Positions 57,748 through 64,000 of a stretch of DNA of 64,000 bases are shown in pieces (the first letter of the stretch is position 1; each line of letters starts with the position of its first letter). Origin of the DNA: Pseudomonadota bacterium. GTDB taxonomy: Bacteria; Pseudomonadota; Gammaproteobacteria; Burkholderiales; Burkholderiaceae_C. Under the pieces are notes generated by a model, which saw only the letters and a program-made list of their open reading frames with translations, was not told where the DNA came from and did not search any database. The DNA lies in NCBI GenBank assembly GCA_021848345.1, contig JAJZUV010000008.1, positions 1 to 64,000 on the forward strand, written 5' to 3'. A program made the translations under genes and the position numbers.

Positions 57748-58017
57748 ATGAGTCTGGATCAAACCGCGACGGCCAAGATCGTCGCCGACAACGCTCGCGC
57801 TCCCAAGGACACCGGGTCCCCCGAAGTCCAGGTGGCGCTTCTTACCGCCCGCATCAACGAACTGACCGGGCACTTCAAGACCCACGCCAAGGATCACCAT
57901 GGCCGCCGCGGACTGCTGCGCATGGTCAGCCGCCGGCGCAAGCTGCTCGACTACCTGAAGGGCAAGGACGCGGACCGCTATCGCGCGCTGATCGCGAAGC
58001 TGAACCTGCGCAAGTAA
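57748..58017 (+). CDS. rpsO: 30S ribosomal protein S15
   Basis: An 89-residue protein of family length. [23 protein letters not shown] and [22 protein letters not shown] are the S15 signatures for the 16S rRNA central domain. ATG 57748 follows CAGGAAACTGCCCC. The 234 bp upstream includes TAAACT (57676-57681) as a possible -10 followed by a T-run. No pairing -35 was found. It is first in rpsO-pnp. Confidence 0.97.
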   Translation: MSLDQTATAKIVADNARAPKDTGSPEVQVALLTARINELTGHFKTHAKDHHGRRGLLRMVSRRRKLLDYLKGKDADRYRALIAKLNLRK

Positions 58018-58283
58018 TTCCGCATGAAACATGGGGCGCCTGCTTCGCTGAGTCGAGCCAGGCGCCCTGTTGTCATGCGCGACGCGCGTAGCGTGTCGCG
58101 CACCATGAGCCGGGAGGTGCTGCTGTGTCATTCCTGGGCCGCTCTGGCCGTCGCGCACGACGCGGCGGCTGCGGGCAGAGCCGCGCAGGAATGGCATTGT
58201 GCTTCCCGACATGCCCGCGCAAGCGGGCGCAGGCGTGACGCGGCCCGAGGCCGTGGCGCGCCCGTTCAACCGGAGTGAAAACA
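58018..58283 (+). promoter_or_regulatory. Structured rpsO-pnp intercistronic leader with three hairpins
   Basis: In the 266 bp between rpsO and pnp I read three perfect hairpins. They are 58034-58067 (9 bp stem GGGCGCCTG/CAGGCGCCC), 58076-58102 (8 bp stem TGCGCGAC/GTCGCGCA) and 58213-58228 (6 bp stem with GCAA tetraloop). In enteric bacteria RNase III cuts such a stem upstream of pnp and PNPase then destabilises its own mRNA. The same autoregulation is inferred here by position. The first hairpin could also end part of the rpsO transcript. Confidence 0.55.
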
Positions 58284-60404
58284 ATGTTCAACAAGATCAC
58301 CAAGAGCTTCCAGTGGGGTTCGCACACGGTCACCATGGAGACGGGCGAGATCGCCCGCCAGGCCGGCGGCGCCGTGCTGCTGAACATGGACGACACCGTG
58401 GTGCTGGCCTCGGTCGTGGCGGCCAAGTCGGCCAAGCCGGGCCAGGACTTCTTCCCGCTGACCGTCGACTACATCGAGAAGACCTACGCCGCGGGCAAGA
58501 TCCCCGGCGGCTTCTTCAAGCGTGAAGGGCGCCTGAGCGAGCACGAGACCCTGACCTCGCGCCTCATCGACCGCCCGATCCGCCCGCTGTTCCCCGAAGG
58601 CTTCTACAACGAGGTGCAGGTGGTGGCGCAGGTGCTGTCGCTGAACCCCGAGGTCGAGTCCGACATCGCCGCGATGATCGCCGTCAGCGCCGCGCTGGCC
58701 GTCTCCGGCATCCCCTTCGACGGTCCCATCGGTGCCGCTCGCGTGGGCTACGTGAACGGCGAGTACGTGCTCAACCCGAGCCGCGCCCAGTTGGCCGATT
58801 CGCGCCTGAACCTGGTGGTCGCCGGCACCGACGCGGCCGTGCTGATGGTCGAGTCCGAGGCCGACCAGCTGACCGAGGAAGTGATGTTGGAGGCCGTGAT
58901 GTTCGGCCACCGCCAGATGCAGACCGCCATCGACGCCATCCACGAACTGGTGCGCGAAGGCGGCAAGCCGGCCTGGGAATGGCAGGCCGCGCCGCGCGAC
59001 GAGGCGCTGATCGCGCGCATCGACGCGCTGGCCGGCGAGGCGCTGCGCGCCGCCTACAAGATCACCAGCAAGCAACTGCGCACCGACGCGCTGCGCAAGG
59101 CCTACGCCGCGGTGCACGAGGCGCTGGCTGCCGAGGGCTCCGAGGTCGACTCGGCCAAGGTCGAGCAGATCCTGTTCGACATGGAAGCGCGCATCGTGCG
59201 CAGCCAGATCCTGGCCGGCGATCCCCGCATCGACGGGCGCGACACGCGCACCGTGCGTCCCATCGAGATCCGTACCGGCGTGCTGCCGCGCGCCCACGGC
59301 AGCGCGCTGTTCACCCGCGGGGAAACGCAGGCGCTGGTGGCCGCCACGCTGGGCACCGACCAGGACTCGCAGATCATCGACGCGCTGGGCGGCGAGTACC
59401 GCGACCGCTTCCTGCTGCACTACAACATGCCTCCCTACGCCACCGGCGAGACCGGCCGCATGGGCTCGCCCAAGCGCCGCGAGATCGGCCACGGCCGCCT
59501 GGCGCGCCGCGCGCTGCAGGCGGTGCTGCCGAAGAAGGAGGACTTCGCCTACACGATGCGCGTGGTCTCGGAGATCACCGAATCCAACGGTTCGTCGTCG
59601 ATGGCCTCGGTGTGCGGCGGCTGCCTGAGCCTGCTCGACGCCGGCGTGCCGCTGAAGGCCCACGTGGCCGGCATCGCCATGGGCCTGATCAAGGACGGCA
59701 ACCGCTTCGCGGTGCTCACCGACATCCTCGGCGACGAGGACCACCTGGGCGACATGGACTTCAAGGTGGCCGGCAGCTCCACCGGGGTCACCGCGCTGCA
59801 GATGGACATCAAGATCCAGGGCATCACCCGCGAGATCATGCAGGTGGCGCTGGCCCAGGCGCGCGAGGCGCGCCTGCACATCCTGGGCCTGATGCAGCAG
59901 GCGGTGGGCGGCGCGCGCGCCGAGGTGTCGCAGTACGCGCCGCGTCTGTACACCATGAAGATCAACCCCGAGCGCATCCGCGACGTGATCGGCAAGGGCG
60001 GCGCGGTGATCCGCGCGTTGACCGAGGAAACCGGCACCCAGATCGACATCGCCGACGACGGCACCATCACCGTGGCCTCCACCGACGCCGATCGCGCCAA
60101 GGAAGCCATGCGCCGCATCGGCGAGCTGACCGCCGAGGTCGAGATCGGTCAGATCTACGACGGCACGGTGGTCAAGCTGCTGGACTTCGGCGCGCTGGTC
60201 AACGTGCTGCCGGGGCGCGACGGGCTGCTGCACATCTCGCAGATCGCCAACGAGCGCATCGCCAAGGTGTCCGACCACCTGCAGGAAGGCCAGAAGGTGC
60301 GCGTGAAGGTCATCGAGACCGACGACAAGGGCCGTTTCCGCCTGTCCATCAAGGCCCTGCTGGGCGACGGCGGCGCGGCTGCCCCGTCCGAGCCGCAGGC
60401 CTGA
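58284..60404 (+). CDS. pnp: Polyribonucleotide nucleotidyltransferase (PNPase)
   Basis: A 706-residue exoribonuclease of normal size. Two RNase PH cores (about 10-230 and 315-540) flank an alpha-helical part; then come a KH domain ([27 protein letters not shown]) and an S1 domain ([33 protein letters not shown]). [18 protein letters not shown] and [16 protein letters not shown] mark the active second core. It degrades RNA phosphorolytically and works in the degradosome. GGAG at 58272-58275 supports ATG 58284 over the GTG 58275. Confidence 0.98.
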   Translation: MFNKITKSFQWGSHTVTMETGEIARQAGGAVLLNMDDTVVLASVVAAKSAKPGQDFFPLTVDYIEKTYAAGKIPGGFFKREGRLSEHETLTSRLIDRPIRPLFPEGFYNEVQVVAQVLSLNPEVESDIAAMIAVSAALAVSGIPFDGPIGAARVGYVNGEYVLNPSRAQLADSRLNLVVAGTDAAVLMVESEADQLTEEVMLEAVMFGHRQMQTAIDAIHELVREGGKPAWEWQAAPRDEALIARIDALAGEALRAAYKITSKQLRTDALRKAYAAVHEALAAEGSEVDSAKVEQILFDMEARIVRSQILAGDPRIDGRDTRTVRPIEIRTGVLPRAHGSALFTRGETQALVAATLGTDQDSQIIDALGGEYRDRFLLHYNMPPYATGETGRMGSPKRREIGHGRLARRALQAVLPKKEDFAYTMRVVSEITESNGSSSMASVCGGCLSLLDAGVPLKAHVAGIAMGLIKDGNRFAVLTDILGDEDHLGDMDFKVAGSSTGVTALQMDIKIQGITREIMQVALAQAREARLHILGLMQQAVGGARAEVSQYAPRLYTMKINPERIRDVIGKGGAVIRALTEETGTQIDIADDGTITVASTDADRAKEAMRRIGELTAEVEIGQIYDGTVVKLLDFGALVNVLPGRDGLLHISQIANERIAKVSDHLQEGQKVRVKVIETDDKGRFRLSIKALLGDGGAAAPSEPQA

Positions 60405-60448
60405 GCGGACCCGCGCGCGGAGAGTCCCGAGCCAAGGAGCGTGAAGCC

Positions 60449-61441
60449 ATGAGCCAGACCATGCGGGTGGCCGAGATCACGACCCCGGGCGGCCCCGAGG
60501 TGCTGCGTTGGGCCGAGCGCCCGATGCCGCGCCCCGGCGCCGGCGAGGTGCTGCTGCGCGTGCGCGCCTTCGGCGTCAATCGTCCCGATCTGCTGCAGCG
60601 CCAGGGCTCCTATCCGCCGCCGCCGGGTGCCTCCGACATTCCCGGCCTGGAGGTGTGCGGCGACGTGCTGGAAGGGGACTACGCGGGCACCTCGCTGCGC
60701 AGCGGCATGCGCGTGGTGGCGCTGGTCAACGGCGGCGGCTACGCGGACTACTGCGTGGTGCCGGCCGGCCAGTGCATCGAGGCGCCGAAGTCGCTGAGCG
60801 ACGTCGAGGCGGCGGCGATTCCCGAGACCTTCTTCACCGTCTGGCACAACCTGTTCCAGCGCGGCGCGCTCAAGGCCGGCGAGCATGTGCTGGTGCAGGG
60901 CGGAGCCAGCGGCATCGGCAGTACCGCGGTGCAGCTCGCCCACGCGCTGGGCGCGCGGGTGTGGGCCACCGCGGGCACCGCGGCCAAGTGCGAGGCCTGC
61001 GTGGAGCTCGGGGCCGAGCGCGCGATCAACTACCGCGAGCAGGACTTCGTGGAAGTGGTGCGCGAGGGCACGGGCAAGCGCGGTGTCGACGTGATCCTGG
61101 ACATGGTCGCCGGCGACTACGTGGCGCGCGAGGTGCGCTGCCTGGCCGAGGACGGACGGCTGGTGATCGTCGCGGTGCAGGGCGGCACCAGCGCGGGTTT
61201 CGACGCCTCGCTGCTGATGCGCCGGCGCCTGCACATCACGGGCTCCACGCTGCGCCCGCGCGACGCTGCCTTCAAGAGCGCGCTGGCGCGCTCGCTGGAG
61301 CAGCAGGTGTGGCCGCTGATCGAGTCCGGGCGCGTGCGTCCGCGCATGCACGCCGTGCTGCCCGCGCAGGAGATCGTGCGGGCGCACCAGATGCTCGAGG
61401 CGGGCGATCACGTGGGCAAGATCGCCCTGAGCTGGAACTGA
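60449..61441 (+). CDS. NAD(P)H quinone oxidoreductase (Qor/zeta-crystallin family)
   Basis: A 330-residue medium-chain reductase of the zinc-free quinone type. It has [19 protein letters not shown], the Rossmann signature [22 protein letters not shown] and a typical final KIALSWN. It uses NADPH to reduce quinones or enones. GAGCCAAGGAG precedes ATG 60449. The position between pnp and tpiA recurs in beta-proteobacteria. Confidence 0.9.
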   Translation: MSQTMRVAEITTPGGPEVLRWAERPMPRPGAGEVLLRVRAFGVNRPDLLQRQGSYPPPPGASDIPGLEVCGDVLEGDYAGTSLRSGMRVVALVNGGGYADYCVVPAGQCIEAPKSLSDVEAAAIPETFFTVWHNLFQRGALKAGEHVLVQGGASGIGSTAVQLAHALGARVWATAGTAAKCEACVELGAERAINYREQDFVEVVREGTGKRGVDVILDMVAGDYVAREVRCLAEDGRLVIVAVQGGTSAGFDASLLMRRRLHITGSTLRPRDAAFKSALARSLEQQVWPLIESGRVRPRMHAVLPAQEIVRAHQMLEAGDHVGKIALSWN

Positions 61442-61491
61442 TGCGCGGGCGGCGGGAGTCGCCGACACCAAGCAACCGAGGAGACGAACGC

Positions 61492-62238
61492 ATGCGCCGA
61501 AAGATGGTCGCCGGGAACTGGAAGATGCATGGCAGCCTGCAGGCCAACCGTGAACTGCTGGGGGCGCTGGTCGCAGCGCCGCGTCCGGCTTGCGAGTTGG
61601 CGGTATGCGTGCCTTTTCCCTACCTGGCGCAGGCGCAGGCACTGCTCGACGGCTCCGGCATCGCGCTGGGCGCGCAGGACTGTTCCATGCACGAGCAGGG
61701 GGCCTACACCGGCGAGGTGGCCACGGGCATGCTGCGCGAGTTCGGCTGCAGCCACGTGATCGTCGGCCACTCGGAGCGGCGCGGCCTGCACGGCGAGAAC
61801 GACGCCTCGGTGGCGGCGAAGGCGCAGCGCGCGCTGACCAGCGGGCTCACCCCCATCGTGTGCGTGGGCGAGACCCTGGAGCAGCGCGAACAGGGCCAGA
61901 CCGAAGCGGTCGTCGGACTGCAGCTCGACGCCGTGCTGCACCTGCTGGGCGCGCAGGCCGAAGGCATCGTGCTGGCCTACGAGCCGGTATGGGCGATCGG
62001 CACCGGCCGCAGCGCCAGCGCCGCGCAGGCGCAGGAGGTGCATGCCTTCCTGCGCGGGCGGGCCCGCCACCACAGGATCGACGCCGACGCCCTGCCCATG
62101 CTGTACGGCGGCAGCGTCAAGCCCGACAACGCGCGCGAGCTGTTCGCGCAACCCGATATCGACGGCGGCCTGATCGGCGGCGCGTCGCTCAAGTCGGCGG
62201 ATTTCCTGGCCATCGCGGCCGCCGCCGGCAGTCACTGA
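61492..62238 (+). CDS. tpiA: Triosephosphate isomerase
   Basis: A 248-residue TIM barrel. It has [18 protein letters not shown], the catalytic histidine in [10 protein letters not shown], the catalytic glutamate in [11 protein letters not shown], and [15 protein letters not shown] with GGLIGGASL. It interconverts DHAP and glyceraldehyde-3-phosphate. ATG 61492 is preferred over a later ATG 61504; GAGGAG precedes it. It lies between the quinone oxidoreductase and secG. Confidence 0.98.
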   Translation: MRRKMVAGNWKMHGSLQANRELLGALVAAPRPACELAVCVPFPYLAQAQALLDGSGIALGAQDCSMHEQGAYTGEVATGMLREFGCSHVIVGHSERRGLHGENDASVAAKAQRALTSGLTPIVCVGETLEQREQGQTEAVVGLQLDAVLHLLGAQAEGIVLAYEPVWAIGTGRSASAAQAQEVHAFLRGRARHHRIDADALPMLYGGSVKPDNARELFAQPDIDGGLIGGASLKSADFLAIAAAAGSH

Positions 62239-62260
62239 CAACCGGTTTTTTTCGTTCATC

Positions 62261-62677
62261 ATGACCCTTGTTCTGAACCTGATCCTCGTCGTGCAGATCC
62301 TGGCCGCCATGGCCATGGTGGGCTTGATCCTGCTACAGCACGGCAAGGGCGCCGACATGGGCGCCTCCTTCGGCTCCGGAGCCTCGGGCAGCCTGTTCGG
62401 CGCCACCGGCTCGGCCAACTTCCTCAGCCGCAGCACGGCGGCGGCGGCCACCGTGTTTTTCGTCTGCACCCTCGCGCTGGCCTACTTCGGCACGCGTCCG
62501 GCCGACAGTGGCGGCGGCCTGATGGGCGAACTGGCCGGCAAGACCGTCGCGGCTCCGCAGGGCGCTTCGGCGGCGTCCAGACCCGCCCCGGCTGGCTCGC
62601 AGGGTGGCCTGGCGCAGATTCCCGGCAGCGCGAAGGCACCGTCGAGCAGCTCCGCGCCGGTCAAGGCCAAGCCCTGA
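62261..62677 (+). CDS. secG: Protein-export membrane protein SecG
   Basis: A 138-residue protein with two membrane helices (LNLILVVQILAAMAMVGLILLQ and AAAATVFFVCTLALAYFG) separated by GKGADMGASFGSGASGSLFG, the SecG signature. The C-terminal Ala/Pro/Ser-rich tail is longer than the E. coli tail. It is part of the SecYEG channel. It is 22 bp after tpiA. Confidence 0.95.
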   Translation: MTLVLNLILVVQILAAMAMVGLILLQHGKGADMGASFGSGASGSLFGATGSANFLSRSTAAAATVFFVCTLALAYFGTRPADSGGGLMGELAGKTVAAPQGASAASRPAPAGSQGGLAQIPGSAKAPSSSSAPVKAKP

Positions 62678-62986
62678 AGGTGCTCGGAGAGCATCGATTT
62701 TGTAGCGTTTTGTTGCACTGCGCAACACGGAGATTGCCTCTTGTCAAGGGCGCTGCGTCGCGTACTTTGCCGCAGCGCAATCAAGGCGCCGCAAACGTTG
62801 CGTCGCAACAGCGCAGGCCTTAAGATTGACGGGTTGCGCGAATGCGGGACGGCGTTTGCGGACTGCATGCCAGGCGGGTGAATACCCCTTCCTCCGGGGT
62901 GTAGAAAAATCCGCCACCCGCCACTCGCACCGGGAATCCGGGGGCGTGCATGGTAGAAATACCGTGGTGCTCGCAGGAGCGTCATG
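62678..62986 (+). promoter_or_regulatory. secG-tRNA-Leu spacer with repeated GTTGC/GCAAC palindromes
   Basis: No gene is seen in these 309 bp. Palindromes are TGTTGC-N5-GCAACA (62711-62727), an 8 bp stem GCGCTGCG/CGCAGCGC (62750-62778) and GTTGCG-T-CGCAAC (62797-62809). TGG-TAGAAA (62951-62959) is a weak extended -10 that would place a start near the tRNA-Leu at 62987, but no -35 pairs with it. The repeats may be regulator sites; no factor can be named. Confidence 0.35.
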
Positions 62987-63071
62987 GCCGACGTGGTGAA
63001 ATTGGTAGACACGCTATCTTGAGGGGGTAGTGGCGAAAGCTGTGCGAGTTCGAGTCTCGCCGTCGGCACCA
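62987..63071 (+). tRNA. tRNA-Leu (anticodon GAG)
   Basis: It starts GCCGACGTGGTG and ends CGTCGGC, discriminator A and an encoded CCA. The anticodon stem CTATC/GGTAG (one G-U pair) closes the loop TTGAGGG, giving anticodon GAG for CUC and CUU. A long variable arm precedes the T stem GCGAG-TTCGAGT-CTCGC. This tRNA between secG and nuoA is the usual beta-proteobacterial order. Confidence 0.96.
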
Positions 63072-63082
63072 AAGAGGATGGA

Positions 63083-63126
63083 CCCGCGTGCAGCACGCGG
63101 GCTGGCAGCCGCCGCGATGCGGCGGC
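63083..63126 (+). terminator. Two tandem hairpins between tRNA-Leu and nuoA
   Basis: Stem one is CCCGCGTG/CACGCGGG with a CAG loop (63083-63101). Stem two is GCCGCCGC/GCGGCGGC with a GAT loop (63108-63126). Both are perfect 8 bp stems. No T-run follows, so either partial termination after the tRNA or 3' tRNA processing is possible. Confidence 0.45.
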
Positions 63127-63207
63127 GCTGATTTGCGCGAATCTGCCGGGGGGAACGCTGCGAACGCGGCCCGCCCTCGCGGCGTCAGAAGTGACGAGGA
63201 GGGCGTG

Positions 63208-63567
63208 ATGTTCGTCGAGCAGTACCTGCCAGTCTTGCTGTTCATCGTGATCGGCATCGCCGTCAGCGTGGCGCCCATGGTCCTGGGGCGCCTGCTCGGG
63301 CCGTCGCGTCCCGACAGCGCCAAGAATTCCCCCTACGAGTGCGGCTTCGAGGCTTTCGAGGACGCGCGCATGAAGTTCGACGTTCGCTACTACCTGGTGG
63401 CGATCCTGTTCATTCTGTTCGACCTCGAGATCGCCTTCCTGTTCCCCTGGGCCGTCGCCTTGAAGAAGATCGGCGCCGTGGGTTTCTGGGCGATGATGAT
63501 CTTCCTGTCCATCCTGGTCGTGGGTTTCATCTACGAGTGGAAAAAGGGCGCGCTCGACTGGGAGTGA
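63208..63567 (+). CDS. nuoA: NADH-quinone oxidoreductase subunit A
   Basis: A 119-residue membrane subunit of respiratory complex I. Three helices are visible, and the conserved loop [43 protein letters not shown] is diagnostic (shown here by its positions, about residues 39-82: [19 protein letters not shown]). ATG 63208 follows GAGGAGGGCGTG. It is first of the nuo operon, which continues beyond the window. Confidence 0.97.
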   Translation: MFVEQYLPVLLFIVIGIAVSVAPMVLGRLLGPSRPDSAKNSPYECGFEAFEDARMKFDVRYYLVAILFILFDLEIAFLFPWAVALKKIGAVGFWAMMIFLSILVVGFIYEWKKGALDWE

Positions 63568-63592
63568 GCGCCCCCATGGTCTGCTCGAGCCA

Positions 63593-63624
63593 TCCCGGGG
63601 CCCGTCCTGCGGACGAGCCCGGGA
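63593..63624 (+). other. Intercistronic hairpin between nuoA and nuoB
   Basis: Stem TCCCGGG/CCCGGGA (63593-63599 and 63618-63624) encloses a second stem CGTCC/GGACG around a TGC loop. It sits in the 88 bp gap between two subunits of one complex. It may stabilise or process the mRNA to tune subunit ratio. It does not look like a terminator, because the operon must be read through. Confidence 0.5.
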
Positions 63625-63655
63625 ATGTCGGTGATGCGAGGTTTGGGGATCTGCG

Positions 63656-64000
63656 ATGAGTATCGAAGGTGTTCTGAGCGAAGGTTTCATTACCACCACA
63701 GCTGACAAGCTGATCAACTGGACCCGTACCGGGTCGCTCTGGCCGATGACCTTCGGCCTGGCCTGTTGTGCGGTGGAGATGATGCATGCGGGGGCCGCGC
63801 GTTACGACCTGGATCGCTTCGGCATCGTGTTCCGTCCCAGTCCGCGCCAGTCGGACCTGATGATCGTGGCCGGCACGCTGTGCAACAAGATGGCGCCGGC
63901 GCTGCGCCGGGTGTACGACCAGATGCCCGAGCCGCGCTGGGTGGTGTCCATGGGCTCCTGCGCCAACGGCGGCGGCTACTACCACTACTCCTATTCGGTG
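63656..64000 (+). CDS. nuoB: NADH-quinone oxidoreductase subunit B (partial)
   Basis: The first 115 residues are present; the gene runs off the right end. [20 protein letters not shown] is followed by [23 protein letters not shown], with the adjacent cysteine pair that ligates the N2 cluster, and [13 protein letters not shown] with another ligand. It carries the terminal iron-sulfur cluster passing electrons to quinone. The start ATG 63656 is 89 bases after the nuoA stop. Confidence 0.96.
   Translation, partial: MSIEGVLSEGFITTTADKLINWTRTGSLWPMTFGLACCAVEMMHAGAARYDLDRFGIVFRPSPRQSDLMIVAGTLCNKMAPALRRVYDQMPEPRWVVSMGSCANGGGYYHYSYSV

Noticed and set aside
1-64000. CRISPR arrays, transposases, integrases or phage genes
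   Set aside because: None found. No regularly spaced repeats and no mobile-element proteins among readable genes.

Overview
This 64 kb window is high-GC bacterial chromosome. It looks like a beta-proteobacterium of the order Burkholderiales. The evidence is gene order and protein style: tpiA-secG-tRNA-Leu-nuoA-nuoB, rpsO-pnp-quinone oxidoreductase-tpiA, xseB-ispA-dxs-folE2, thrB with a BPSS1780-type membrane protein beside polA, and hemC-hemD-hemX-hemY divergent from ppc. I cannot name the genus. No insertion sequence, phage, CRISPR array or rRNA operon was seen. Both window ends cut genes: a chemoreceptor on the left and nuoB on the right.

Layout. Bases 1-2460 hold signalling genes (a chemoreceptor tail and a PAS-PAS-GGDEF-EAL protein with a degenerate GGDEF motif). 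Bases 2621-15440 are the main accessory region: two giant convergent nonribosomal peptide synthetase (NRPS) genes, each C-A-T-C-A-T, with 25 bp between their stop codons. Their hand-read adenylation codes suggest X-Gly for the first and Glu-Gly for the second. Neither has a thioesterase. Bases 15767-19412 hold an HDOD protein, a six-Asp-box propeller protein paired with a MoaD/ThiS-like carrier ending in Gly-Gly, a YceI lipoprotein and a VOC protein. Bases 19483-29340 are mostly housekeeping: tRNA-Leu(CAA), ppc, the heme genes, an anion permease, cysM and a TusA-like protein.

Bases 29346-34244 are a second accessory island on the minus strand: an orphan type VI secretion spike gene (vgrG) preceded by two coupled genes of unknown function. 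These are candidates for an effector/immunity or effector/adaptor pair. Bases 34464-46953 hold galU, valS, a UvrD-type helicase, a PhyH-type dioxygenase, a BPSS1780-type membrane protein, thrB, a small exported protein and polA. The whole gap between polA and the next gene (46955-47289) is a nested palindrome whose outer arms abut the stop codons of both convergent genes.

Bases 47289-50447 hold two universal stress proteins behind a possible FNR/Anr-type promoter, a mercaptopyruvate-type sulfurtransferase and a Rieske oxygenase. Bases 50636-64000 hold isoprenoid, folate, translation, RNA decay, glycolysis, secretion and respiratory genes: xseB, ispA, dxs, folE2, yqeY-like, rpsU, tsaD, a phosphoesterase, rpsO, pnp, quinone oxidoreductase, tpiA, secG, tRNA-Leu(GAG), nuoA and nuoB. 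Several GC-rich hairpins sit between these genes and may act in transcript processing or termination. All family calls come from reading motifs by eye, and no database search was possible.
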